Positions 13,301 through 20,674 of a DNA stretch of 20,734 nucleotides are shown here, one piece after another; positions within the stretch are counted from its first letter, which is position 1; every line of letters starts with the position of its first letter. The DNA is from a virus, in IMG/VR virus record IMGVR_UViG_3300012928_000058, positions 1-20,734 of that record; one strand, 5' to 3'. The notes under the pieces are model-generated. The model was not told the origin of the DNA. It saw nothing but the letters and a program-made list of their open reading frames with translations, and searched no databases. Both the position numbers and the translations under genes were made by a program.

Positions 13301-14920
13301 GTGGCAGTCGTACAGATATCCAGGATACAGATAAGAAGAGGACAAAAGAATCAAGGTTCAGGTGTACCTCAATTAGCTGGTGGTGAGTTTGGTTGGGCAG
13401 TAGATTCAAGAGAACTATACATAGGAAATGGATCTGTAGCAGAAGGTGCACCAGCCGTAGGTAATTCAAAAATTATTACAGAGCATGATGATTTATTCAC
13501 ACTTGCAAATTCATACACATACCTAGGTGGAACTATTGTACAGACAGGTGCAAGTTCAACTTCTCCAATTAAAAGAACATTACAACAAAGATTAGACGAA
13601 GTAGTAAACATAAGATCGTTTGGTGCTCCGGGTGATGGAACCGATCAAACTGTAGCGATTCAGAGGGCTTTAGATCAACTATATATCAATTCATCAACCA
13701 AAGGTACTGAAGCAAGCAGAGTGAAACTTTATATTCCTGCAGGAGTATATAATATTTCAAACACAATATATGTTCCTCCATACGCAACAATCATAGGCGA
13801 AGGAATGGATAAAACGAAGATGAATGTTGTAAGTAACGTCATAGGATTTCAAACTGTGAATGGTAGTAGTACACCTGGCACTTATGCAGATGACAGTTCA
13901 AGCACAACTTTAAATCAAGCTACGAACGTATTCATAGAAGGAATGACTATTGCAACATCGTCAACATCATTACCTGCTATGGTTTTACAAAGTTGTAAGA
14001 ATAGTCACTTTAAAGAAATTAAAATTACAGGTCCTTGGACCACTGGCACAGCTATTAACAATGCTAATGCCGCAATTAAATTAGGAAGTTTAAGCACACT
14101 CGTAGGAACACAAAAAAATAAATTCGATCATATTATGGTAAACGGATTAAGTGTAGGTATTACAAGTGATGACGATGCATACAATAACCATTTCCATTGT
14201 TGCTACTTTAACAATTTAGGATATGGTGTAAGATTTGGTACTGGATCATCGATTGGATCACAAGGTCAATCAACAGGACCTAGTAAAAACAAAATTAGTC
14301 AATGTGAATTTTCAGACATTGATAGAGAAGGCATAATAATAACAAACGGAACAAACAACTTTAGCTCGCACAATAACTATCATGGTGTAGGTAATGTTGG
14401 CGGTAATGAAGGTAATGCACAATATAGTGTCTTAGATTTTACTGCGGCAGGAAATAGCTCTGTTGAGGATACTTTTAGTAGAACAGCAGATCTTTCAAAT
14501 AGTCAACAATTTATTACATCATTCCCTTATGTCTCAGAAATAAAAGGAAGCGTAAATGCTTCACTAGGTGGACACATGTCATTAGAAGTAGCAGAGCAGA
14601 CATCACCAGTTTACTTTTTTAGATTACCCGGAGACTACACTAGGACTTATGAAGTTGAATACTATTACAATAGCAATTTGGTAAATGCACAAAGAAGCGG
14701 AAAGATGACTTTCCAACTCGATGTTGCAACCAATACGTTAAATTTTATTGATGATCACGATTACCAAGGTGACACAAACTATGAAACAGCAATCACATTT
14801 ACTGCCTCAACTGTGAATACAAATGGACAAACAGGGGTTGACACAATAGTGGTTTCTATGTTAAACTCTACAGTAAATGATAACGGAAAGTTCAACTACA
14901 AAATCAAAGTTCTAGGTTAA
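13301..14920 (+). CDS. Tail fibre/tailspike protein with pectate-lyase-like beta-helix
   Basis: The 539-aa protein starts at a GTG with AAGGAG seven bases upstream. The N-terminus (RIQIRRGQKNQGSGVPQLA, then GGEFGWAVDSRELYIGNG) is a virion-attachment motif seen in many phage tail fibres. Residues ~100-125 carry VNIRSFGAPGDGTDQTVAIQRALD, the entry strand of the pectate-lyase-3 right-handed beta-helix. Residues ~140-380 are beta-helix-like, with IIGEGMDKTKM, NNHFHCCYFNN and NKISQCEFSDI turns. The C-terminal ~150 residues are a different beta-rich domain that may bind receptor or trimerise. The likely role is binding, and perhaps degrading, a host surface polysaccharide. The stop overlaps the next ATG. 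Confidence 0.88.
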   Translation: MAVVQISRIQIRRGQKNQGSGVPQLAGGEFGWAVDSRELYIGNGSVAEGAPAVGNSKIITEHDDLFTLANSYTYLGGTIVQTGASSTSPIKRTLQQRLDEVVNIRSFGAPGDGTDQTVAIQRALDQLYINSSTKGTEASRVKLYIPAGVYNISNTIYVPPYATIIGEGMDKTKMNVVSNVIGFQTVNGSSTPGTYADDSSSTTLNQATNVFIEGMTIATSSTSLPAMVLQSCKNSHFKEIKITGPWTTGTAINNANAAIKLGSLSTLVGTQKNKFDHIMVNGLSVGITSDDDAYNNHFHCCYFNNLGYGVRFGTGSSIGSQGQSTGPSKNKISQCEFSDIDREGIIITNGTNNFSSHNNYHGVGNVGGNEGNAQYSVLDFTAAGNSSVEDTFSRTADLSNSQQFITSFPYVSEIKGSVNASLGGHMSLEVAEQTSPVYFFRLPGDYTRTYEVEYYYNSNLVNAQRSGKMTFQLDVATNTLNFIDDHDYQGDTNYETAITFTASTVNTNGQTGVDTIVVSMLNSTVNDNGKFNYKIKVLG

Positions 14921-15345
14921 TGTTTGAATTAAAATTTGAAGATAAAGTGAAAGTCTGGAAAGACTTACGTGAACAGTTAGAAAGTCATCCAAGACCTTTT
15001 GATGCTCTCACACAATTTATTAACAAACTGCATGTATCGGCCCGCAAGACAAATGCTTGGGATCCGAACACACAAACACAACCCTGGCACTTGATTGAAC
15101 AAAATGAATTTACTGCGTATGAAATTGCACAACTTACTGCATATACTTTACAGTTAACAGATAGGTTTTGTGAAAGTAAAATCGAGATACATATCAGTAA
15201 GGACGTAAAGAAAGACATAAATTATTATCTAGTGTACATTGACAATGGCATTATTTTGGGATATAACGAAGAAGCTATAGCTATAGACGAACTTCCCGAA
15301 CAAGTTATATCACAAAAGATTTACTCCATGCCACCATTACACTAA
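14920..15345 (+). CDS. Conserved phage protein, function unknown
   Basis: The 141-aa protein begins MFELKFEDKVKVWKDLREQL and includes RPFDALTQFINKL, DPNTQTQPWHLIEQNEFTAYEIA and YLVYIDNGIILGY. The PWHLI...N.F...EIA..L.YT pattern recalls a conserved cyanophage protein found near tail or structural genes; I know no function. Start and stop codons overlap with the tail-fibre gene (TAATG), so it may be a small partner, such as a chaperone, of that protein. This is inference from context. Confidence 0.75.
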   Translation: MFELKFEDKVKVWKDLREQLESHPRPFDALTQFINKLHVSARKTNAWDPNTQTQPWHLIEQNEFTAYEIAQLTAYTLQLTDRFCESKIEIHISKDVKKDINYYLVYIDNGIILGYNEEAIAIDELPEQVISQKIYSMPPLH

Positions 15346-15349
15346 ATAT
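15342..15349 (+). promoter_or_regulatory. Promoter candidate before nrdA (CTAAATAT)
   Basis: CTAAATAT fits the NTAAATA series. The same bases also provide a weak sigma-70 -10 (TAAATA, 15343-15348), with TTTACT (15320-15325) 17 bases upstream. Which form is used cannot be told from sequence. Confidence 0.35.
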
Positions 15350-15373
15350 TTTTTAATGAAAAGGGAAAGAAGT

Positions 15374-17686
15374 ATGAAGACAGATCTCAGCATCAAAAAA
15401 AGAACAGGTCAAATCGAAGGCCTAGATATCCAAAAAATACACAAAGTAGTTAATTTCGCATGTGAAGGTTTAGCAGGCGTTAGCAGTAGTTTAGTACAAA
15501 TGAACGCTGGGATTCAATTTAGTGACGGAATGACTACAAAAGAAATTCAAGACTTGCTGGTACGTTCAGCAAATGATCTTATTTCTTTAGAAAATCCAAA
15601 CTATCAGTATGTAGCGGCAAGGCTGTTACTATATGGAGTATACAAAGAAGTGTACGGTGGCTTTGAAAAAATAAGCCTTATCGAACTGATTAAGAAAAAT
15701 GTTGAACGTGGCGTATATGATTCTGCTATTCTTGATCTGTATTCAGAAGAAGAATTTGCAAAATTAGATGGCTATATACATCACAAACGTGATGAAAACT
15801 TTACATACGCAGGGCTTAGACAAGTAGTAGACAAATATCTTTGTCAAGATAGAAGTAGTGGAGAACTATTTGAATCACCACAACACATGTACATGATGAT
15901 CGCGGCAACTCTTTTTGCAAACTATCCAAAAGAGGATAGACTTTATTATGTGAGGAGATATTACGATGCGACATCGTTATTCAAGATTAACATACCAACC
16001 CCAGTCATGGCGGGGGTCAGGACGCCTATCAGGCAATTCGCCTCTTGCGTTCTCGTTGATAGCGACGACACTCTTGACTCTATCTTTGCTTCCGATATGT
16101 CTATTGGGCGTTATACTGCACAAAGGGCAGGGATCGGGATCAACTCGGGAAGAATCAGAGGAGTCAATTCAAAAATTAGGGGAGGAGAAGTAGCACACAC
16201 AGGTGTGGTTCCGTTCCTAAAAAAGTTCGAAGCAACTGTGAGATGTTGTACACAAAATGGTGTACGTGGTGGAAGTGCTACAGTTCATTTTCCTTTTTGG
16301 CATCAAGAAATTGAAGATATTTTAGTTTTAAAAAACAACAAAGGTACAGAAGATAATAGAGTTCGTAAGTTAGATTATTCAATTCAATTGAATAAAACAA
16401 TGTATGAAAGACTTTTGACTCAAGGCACTATAAGCCTTTTTTCACCTCATGACGTACCAGGACTTTACGAAGCATACTTTGGTGATGCAGATGAATTCAA
16501 AACACTTTATGAAAAGTACGAAAAGGATCCCAAGATAAAGAAAAAGACTTTACCTGCGATGGAGTTATTTTCTGCTCTAATCAAAGAACGTGCAGAAACA
16601 GGACGTATCTACATAATGAATGTGGATCATGCAAATACACATAGCTCGTTCAAAGATCCAGTTTATATGAGTAATCTATGTCAAGAAATTACATTACCTA
16701 CTAAACCTTTGCAACACATTGATGATGACAAAGGAGAAATTGCTCTATGTATTTTGAGTGCAATCAACGTAGGAGTAATCAAAGAACTTGATGATTTAGA
16801 AGAACTTTGTGATTTGGCTGTACGTGCTTTAGATGAAATAATTGATTATCAAAAGTATCCTGTAAATGCCGCTGAGATATCTACAAAAGCTAGAAGAAGT
16901 TTAGGTGTTGGTTACATAGGACTTGCACATTATCTTGCAAAGAATCAAGTTTTATATAGCGACAAGAAAGCACTTACACTTGTACACAGATTATCAGAAG
17001 CATTTCAATTCAACTTGTTGAAAGCATCTTTAAATCTTGCTAAAGAAAAAGGTAAGTGTGATGGTTTTGAAAGAACAAAATATGCTGACGGCATTTTACC
17101 AATTGACACATACAAGAAAGAGCTTGATGAAATTTGTGATATCAAGTTGCAATATGATTGGGATTGGCTAAGAGAAGAAATTGTCAAACACGGTATTAGA
17201 CATTCTACTTTATCAGCACAAATGCCAAGTGAAAGTTCTTCCGTTGTTAGTAATGCTACTAACGGAATAGAACCGCCGAGAGGCTATCTATCTGTAAAGA
17301 AATCAAAGAAAGGTCCTTTGAAACAAGTGGTTCCGCAATATCAAACATTAAAGAATCACTACACCCTTTTATGGGATATGCCTAGCAATGACGGATACAT
17401 AAATATTGTTGCTGTCATGCAGAAGTTTTTTGACCAGGCAATATCTGGTAATTGGAGTTATAATCCAACGCATTTTGACAATAATGAAGTGCCTATGAGC
17501 ATTATGATTAAAGATTTGTTGAATACGTATAAGTATGGATGGAAAACTTCATATTACCAAAACACTTATGATTACAAAAGTGATGGAGATATCGAGGACG
17601 AACCAAAGCAAGAGCCTCTTTCAAGAGAGGAGTTTGAGGGTACGGACAAAGAATATGAGGAGCATTGTGAAGCCTGTGCAATTTAA
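15374..17686 (+). CDS. nrdA: Ribonucleoside-diphosphate reductase, large subunit
   Basis: Class Ia/b alpha subunit, reducing ribonucleotides to deoxyribonucleotides with NrdB in the cytoplasm. From the start at 15374 (770 aa; GGGAAAGAAGT upstream gives better spacing than the in-frame ATG at 15356) the key residues are visible. They are Cys225 in RQFASCVLVD, Asn434/Cys436/Glu438 in SNLCQEI, Cys459 in ALCILSAIN, the block PSESSSVVSNATNGIEPPRGY near the radical-transfer tyrosines, and the C-terminal CEACAI redox pair. The N-terminus looks like an ATP cone. Bases ~16001-16140, around the Cys225 codon, are about 53% GC by hand count and use AGG/GGG/ATC codons unlike the rest (see findings). The neighbours nrdB and glutaredoxin complete the system. 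Confidence 0.97.
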   Translation: MKTDLSIKKRTGQIEGLDIQKIHKVVNFACEGLAGVSSSLVQMNAGIQFSDGMTTKEIQDLLVRSANDLISLENPNYQYVAARLLLYGVYKEVYGGFEKISLIELIKKNVERGVYDSAILDLYSEEEFAKLDGYIHHKRDENFTYAGLRQVVDKYLCQDRSSGELFESPQHMYMMIAATLFANYPKEDRLYYVRRYYDATSLFKINIPTPVMAGVRTPIRQFASCVLVDSDDTLDSIFASDMSIGRYTAQRAGIGINSGRIRGVNSKIRGGEVAHTGVVPFLKKFEATVRCCTQNGVRGGSATVHFPFWHQEIEDILVLKNNKGTEDNRVRKLDYSIQLNKTMYERLLTQGTISLFSPHDVPGLYEAYFGDADEFKTLYEKYEKDPKIKKKTLPAMELFSALIKERAETGRIYIMNVDHANTHSSFKDPVYMSNLCQEITLPTKPLQHIDDDKGEIALCILSAINVGVIKELDDLEELCDLAVRALDEIIDYQKYPVNAAEISTKARRSLGVGYIGLAHYLAKNQVLYSDKKALTLVHRLSEAFQFNLLKASLNLAKEKGKCDGFERTKYADGILPIDTYKKELDEICDIKLQYDWDWLREEIVKHGIRHSTLSAQMPSESSSVVSNATNGIEPPRGYLSVKKSKKGPLKQVVPQYQTLKNHYTLLWDMPSNDGYINIVAVMQKFFDQAISGNWSYNPTHFDNNEVPMSIMIKDLLNTYKYGWKTSYYQNTYDYKSDGDIEDEPKQEPLSREEFEGTDKEYEEHCEACAI

Positions 17687-17689
17687 TGC

Positions 17690-17721
17690 TTGACTTTACA
17701 GTGAATTGATGTTAATATAGT
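17690..17721 (+). promoter_or_regulatory. Sigma-70-like promoter before nrdB
   Basis: TTGACT (17690-17695) is a good -35. TAATAT at 17713 (17-base spacer) or TATAGT at 17716 (20-base spacer) can serve as the -10. It lies in the 60-base gap between nrdA and nrdB and points to host-polymerase transcription of nrdB. Confidence 0.7.
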
Positions 17722-17746
17722 ATTAGGAAAATGAAAGAAAGAGAAA

Positions 17747-18850
17747 ATGGCAAAAACAGTTTTTAATCAAGAGAAAGTAGATTTTACCAAAGCACACATG
17801 TTCTTTGGGCCGGATCAAAACACACAAAGGTATGATCAGTTCAAGTTTCCAGAGTTTGACAAATTAAATCAAACAATGCTTGGATATTTTTGGAGACCAG
17901 AAGAAGTATCGCTACAAAAGGATAGAGCGGACTATCAACAGTTTCGTCCAGAACAGAAACATATTTTTACAAGTAATTTGAAATATCAAACACTATTAGA
18001 TAGTGTGCAAGGTAGAGGACCAAGTTTAGCTTTCTTGCCATACGTTAGCATTCCTGAACTAGAAGGTTGTATTGTTACTTGGGATTTCTTTGAAACAATT
18101 CATTCACGTTCTTACACACACATAATGAAGAATGTTTATCCTGACCCAAGTGAAGTGTTTGATACTATTCTTGATGATAAAGAAATTTTAAAACGTGCAA
18201 CAGCCGTTACAAAAAATTATGACTCATTTACTTTGGCCGCTGATGATTGGTTCCAAAGAAAAACAGGCAATATCAAAGACGTTAAGAAGAAAATGTTTCT
18301 TGCAATGATGAATGTTAACATCTTAGAAGGTTTGAGATTTTATGTATCTTTTGCATGTACATTTGCATTTGCGGAATCAAAAGTTATGGAAGGCTCTGCA
18401 AAAATTATTTCGTTAATTGCAAGAGATGAAGCAACACATTTAAACTTGTCAACCCACGTAATTAAGAATTGGTTAAAGGGATTAGACGATCCAGAAATGA
18501 AAAAGGTCGCGGCAAGTTGTGAGGAAGAAGTGTATGATATGTGGCGTACATGCGTCGACGAAGAAAAAGCATGGGCCAATTATCTATTCAAGGACGGAGC
18601 GATTATAGGTTTGAACGAAGAACTTTTACATCATTACGTGGAGTTTATTGCAAACAAAAGATTAAAAGCTCTTGGTTATAAACCATTATATGATCGTCCA
18701 CTTAATAATAATCCGTTACCTTGGACACAACACTGGTTATCAAGTTCAGGTCTTCAAGTGGCACCACAAGAGACAGAAGTTGAAAGCTATATTATCGGGG
18801 GCATTAAACAAGACGTAGATGAAGATGTACTGAAAGGATTTACTTTATGA
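17747..18850 (+). CDS. nrdB: Ribonucleoside-diphosphate reductase, small subunit
   Basis: The 367-aa ferritin-like subunit makes the tyrosyl radical used by NrdA. Di-iron and radical residues are present: Asp85 (LLDSVQ), Glu116 and His119 in FFETIHSRSY, radical Tyr123, Glu194 in NILEGLRFYVSF, and Glu228/His231 in ARDEATH. The C-terminal tail (residues ~340-367, ending VLKGFTL) is the expected NrdA docking peptide. The presence of Tyr123 argues for the ordinary tyrosyl-radical type. A sigma-70-like promoter precedes the gene, and GAGAAA stands before the ATG. The stop overlaps the glutaredoxin start. Confidence 0.97.
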   Translation: MAKTVFNQEKVDFTKAHMFFGPDQNTQRYDQFKFPEFDKLNQTMLGYFWRPEEVSLQKDRADYQQFRPEQKHIFTSNLKYQTLLDSVQGRGPSLAFLPYVSIPELEGCIVTWDFFETIHSRSYTHIMKNVYPDPSEVFDTILDDKEILKRATAVTKNYDSFTLAADDWFQRKTGNIKDVKKKMFLAMMNVNILEGLRFYVSFACTFAFAESKVMEGSAKIISLIARDEATHLNLSTHVIKNWLKGLDDPEMKKVAASCEEEVYDMWRTCVDEEKAWANYLFKDGAIIGLNEELLHHYVEFIANKRLKALGYKPLYDRPLNNNPLPWTQHWLSSSGLQVAPQETEVESYIIGGIKQDVDEDVLKGFTL

Positions 18851-19122
18851 TGAACATCACAATTTACAGTAAGCCCATGTGCCCTAGTTGTGTGAAAGCA
18901 AAGAACGTATTTAAAAATTTACGTTTAGAATTCACAGAAAAAACAATTGGATCAGACATTCAGCCTAGTGAGTTGATGCAACTTTTTGAAGAAAAAGGAT
19001 TACCACAACCACGTACCGCTCCACAGATCTTTATTGGAGAACAGCACATTGGAGGTTACGAAGCCCTTGTCAAATATATTGAAGACACAGGCTTTAACGG
19101 ATCGGGGAGTTCAACCGGCTGA
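18847..19122 (+). CDS. grx: Glutaredoxin
   Basis: The 91-aa thioredoxin-fold protein has the redox site CPSC (Cys12/Cys15), TAPQIFI with the cis-proline, and HIGGYEALVKYI near the C-terminus. It should use glutathione to reduce the C-terminal cysteines of NrdA, as phage T4 NrdC does. The ATG overlaps the nrdB stop; a second ATG follows directly (18850). A short Gly/Ser-rich tail (GSGSSTG) follows the domain. The stop overlaps the next start. Confidence 0.92.
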   Translation: MMNITIYSKPMCPSCVKAKNVFKNLRLEFTEKTIGSDIQPSELMQLFEEKGLPQPRTAPQIFIGEQHIGGYEALVKYIEDTGFNGSGSSTG

Positions 19123-19415
19123 TGTTAATAGAAAAACCATATAGTGTCGGTGACACCGTCACTTTTAAAACTGTGGCTGGCGAAGAGGTAGTAGCTAGAG
19201 TCACGGATGTTAAAGACGATTCTATAAAGATTAAAAAGCCTATGGTTTTGACCATGACCGAAAAAGGAATTGGAATGGTTCCGTTCGCTTTGACAGTTAG
19301 CATGGATACTGAAATGCTAATTAATCTAGGAAACGTTGTATTCATTGCTAAGACAAGTGAGACGACAGCGAAGCAATATATAGAATCAACAACTGGACTC
19401 AAAGTAGTCAATTAA
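19122..19415 (+). CDS. LSm/Sm-fold-like small protein
   Basis: The 97-aa beta-rich protein contains VGDTVTFKTVAGEEVVARVTDV and KIKKPMVLT, then INLGNVVFIAKTS. This order resembles the Sm1 and Sm2 halves of LSm/Hfq proteins, in which residues ~8-75 would form the barrel. I recall similar phage proteins in cyanophages called hypothetical. RNA binding is therefore possible but unproven; the Hfq KH motif is absent. The ATG overlaps the glutaredoxin stop, so it lies in the nrdB-grx operon and precedes the Hc1-like gene. Confidence 0.6.
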   Translation: MLIEKPYSVGDTVTFKTVAGEEVVARVTDVKDDSIKIKKPMVLTMTEKGIGMVPFALTVSMDTEMLINLGNVVFIAKTSETTAKQYIESTTGLKVVN

Positions 19416-19427
19416 AGGAGAATAACT

Positions 19428-19607
19428 ATGTCAGATATACACGAACAGATTAAGGCGCAGTACGAAGCATACCTAGCAGAAGCTGAGTCTTTTGATACCA
19501 AAGGTGTAAAAGCCGCGGCCGCAAGAGCAAGAAAAGCTCTAGGTGAGATGGGTAAATTGGCAAAAGCTCGAAGAGCTGAGATCCAAGACAAAAAGAACAA
19601 TATGTAA
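19428..19607 (+). CDS. Histone Hc1-like small protein
   Basis: The 59-aa protein starts MSDIHEQIKAQYEAYLAEAE and has AAAARARKALGEMGKLAKARR before ending KKNNM. This reads like the conserved helical domain of chlamydial/bacterial histone H1-like Hc1 (GxKAAGxRxRKALxELKxLA...R). A strong AGGAG lies seven bases before the ATG, 12 bases after the previous stop, so it is surely translated. It lacks the basic tail of Hc1, so DNA binding would rest on the helical part alone. The stop codon lies next to the late-type motif AATAAATA, which probably drives the cold-shock gene. Confidence 0.78.
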   Translation: MSDIHEQIKAQYEAYLAEAESFDTKGVKAAAARARKALGEMGKLAKARRAEIQDKKNNM

Positions 19608-19645
19608 TAAATATTATGTTGAGGCGTGGCGCCAATGTCACGCCT
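19606..19645 (+). promoter_or_regulatory. Late-type promoter and leader hairpin of the cold-shock gene
   Basis: AATAAATA (19606-19613) is followed after eight bases by AGGCGTG (19622-19628) and CACGCCT (19639-19645), a 7-bp GC-rich stem. Only two T follow it, so it is a poor terminator. It more likely sits at the 5' end of the cold-shock mRNA. AAGGG (19656-19660) serves the ATG at 19670. Confidence 0.5.
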
Positions 19646-19669
19646 TTACAATAAGAAGGGCATAAAAAT

Positions 19670-19891
19670 ATGGCACAACAAGGAAAACTTAAATGGTACA
19701 ATCACGTAAAAGGCTACGGCTTTTTATCTCGTGAAGAAGGACAAAAAGATTTGTTCGTTCATGTATCTGAGTTCCGCAAAGCAGGAATTAAAAAAATTGT
19801 TGAAGGTATGATTGTAGAATATACAATTACTGACCACAACGGTAAGCCTGTAGCAACAGACATTCTAATCGTACATACACCAGAAGCTTAA
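19670..19891 (+). CDS. csp: Cold-shock protein (CspA-like)
   Basis: The 73-aa single cold-shock domain binds single-stranded RNA or DNA. RNP1 appears as KGYGFLSRE and RNP2 as DLFVHVSEF, after the typical GKLKWYNHVKGYGF opening. It ends in ...ILIVHTPEA. Phage cold-shock proteins are thought to act as RNA chaperones or antiterminators; here that is inference. The gene has its own late-type promoter and a hairpin leader. It follows the LSm-like and Hc1-like genes, forming a group of small nucleic-acid-binding candidates. Confidence 0.93.
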   Translation: MAQQGKLKWYNHVKGYGFLSREEGQKDLFVHVSEFRKAGIKKIVEGMIVEYTITDHNGKPVATDILIVHTPEA

Positions 19892-19894
19892 TCA

Positions 19895-19902
19895 CTAAAT
19901 AC
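19895..19902 (+). promoter_or_regulatory. Late-type promoter motif CTAAATAC abutting a start codon
   Basis: CTAAATAC ends four bases before the ATG at 19907, the same spacing as at 6489-6501. No ribosome site intervenes, so a leaderless transcript is predicted. Confidence 0.5.
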
Positions 19903-19906
19903 GTAT

Positions 19907-20122
19907 ATGCAAGACAACAATTTTGCAACGTTATCAAGTGAAGAGAAGGTCACGAATATAAAAGATAGAATTTTAGATTTCAAGGCCCGCAACCCTCACT
20001 TGTATCCGGAATTAAGAAAGGAAGTGATGTCCAGTGACCATAACGTGGATCCTGTTTCTGCTAGTATTGAAGCACGCCTTAGCAGATTTAATTTTACAAA
20101 GCCGTCTAAATACCGGCGATAA
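19907..20122 (+). CDS. Small phage protein, function unknown
   Basis: The 71-aa soluble, charged, helical protein (starts MQDNNFATLSSEEKVTNI, ends FTKPSKYRR) has no motif I recognise. It has no ribosome site, and a CTAAATAC motif ends four bases upstream. Its last 89 bases overlap the start of the DUF3307-like gene in another frame. Both frames look coding: the upstream one by its charged protein, the downstream one by family resemblance. Confidence 0.6.
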   Translation: MQDNNFATLSSEEKVTNIKDRILDFKARNPHLYPELRKEVMSSDHNVDPVSASIEARLSRFNFTKPSKYRR

Positions 20123-20414
20123 AGCTGATCTAAGAACAGCAAAAGGGTATATCCATGCTACTGACCATGCTCTACTCACTTTCGCAGTATTCATATTTTT
20201 TATAAATCCGTACTATGCAGTTGCACTTGGTTTACTAGACTTTGTGTTACATTTTGCAATAGATTACAGTAAGACAAAATTTGTTAGAAAATATGGAATA
20301 ATCCAGAACAGTAGATCATTCTGGATAGTACAGGGTGTTGATCAAATAGCACACTATTCTTGTTACATGCTGTATACCTACATAGCATTTTGGTATGTGC
20401 TATGGCCGATGTAA
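20034..20414 (+). CDS. DUF3307-like membrane protein
   Basis: The 126-aa protein opens with a hydrophobic helix containing LVLKHALADLILQSRL, the hallmark of DUF3307 (HxxADFxLQ). Next come HATDHALLTFAVFIFF and LLDFVLHFAIDYSK, so about four membrane helices in all. Members are found in bacteria and phages; the function is unknown. The start is a GTG at 20034, inside the preceding gene. An ATG start would lie too far in and remove the signature. The 3' end overlaps the next gene by 13 bases. Confidence 0.78.
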   Translation: MTITWILFLLVLKHALADLILQSRLNTGDKADLRTAKGYIHATDHALLTFAVFIFFINPYYAVALGLLDFVLHFAIDYSKTKFVRKYGIIQNSRSFWIVQGVDQIAHYSCYMLYTYIAFWYVLWPM

Positions 20415-20590
20415 GTCTTAAAGAATGTTGTAGATTGTTCTGGATGGTGAAAGGCCATCTAAATACTTCAGAAGAAACAATACGTAGTTCATACAATAGT
20501 TACTTTAAGCGTCTCTGGTATAATAATGAAGCATACATAAAAGAAGAAGGTTTCGAAGAAGCATATAAATCTTTTCTTGACAAAATGTAA
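20402..20590 (+). CDS. Small phage protein, function unknown
   Basis: The 62-aa soluble protein begins MADVSLKECCRLFWMVKGHL and is rich in aromatic and charged residues (YNSYFKRLWYNNEAYIKEEG). The ATG at 20402 is chosen because it lies at the end of the preceding gene; upstream in-frame codons overlap that gene entirely. No family is recognised. It is the last protein gene before the tmRNA-like element. Confidence 0.6.
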   Translation: MADVSLKECCRLFWMVKGHLNTSEETIRSSYNSYFKRLWYNNEAYIKEEGFEEAYKSFLDKM

Positions 20591-20599
20591 TTTAGATGC

Positions 20600-20607
20600 T
20601 ATAAATA
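20600..20607 (+). promoter_or_regulatory. Perfect T4 late promoter TATAAATA
   Basis: TATAAATA is an exact match to the T4 late consensus. It lies between the last protein gene and the tmRNA-like element, so it may drive that RNA or a gene beyond the window. Confidence 0.6.
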
Positions 20608-20611
20608 TACT

Positions 20612-20674
20612 TACAACGTTGAAGCAATTCAAACGCTGGACAGGACCTGGGGGCAGTACCCAGCAGGTCCACCA
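20612..20674 (+). ncRNA. ssrA: Probable acceptor piece of a permuted, two-piece tmRNA
   Basis: The 3' end folds exactly like the T arm and acceptor strand of a tRNA: CTGGG (20647-20651), a 7-base loop GGCAGTA, CCCAG (20659-20663), a 7-base strand CAGGTCC (20664-20670), then ACCA. The loop is not the TTCRANY of tRNAs. GGGGGCAGTACCC before a C-rich strand and ACCA is, as I recall it, the signature of alphaproteobacterial two-piece tmRNA. In permuted genes the acceptor piece comes first and the coding piece with the tag frame follows, here beyond the window end. The 5' boundary is approximate. tmRNA rescues stalled ribosomes and tags the unfinished protein. Confidence 0.65.

Noticed and set aside
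13260-13611. Minus-strand frames across the endonuclease/tail-fibre junction
   Set aside because: They lack ribosome sites and family motifs, and the plus-strand tail-fibre frame is clearly coding.
20459-20466. CTAAATAC as a promoter
   Set aside because: It lies inside a coding frame (Leu-Asn-Thr codons) with no gene start just downstream; chance in AT-rich sequence is enough.
20647-20674. 3' half of an ordinary tRNA
   Set aside because: The loop GGCAGTA is not the TTCRANY T-loop, and no D arm or anticodon arm is found upstream.
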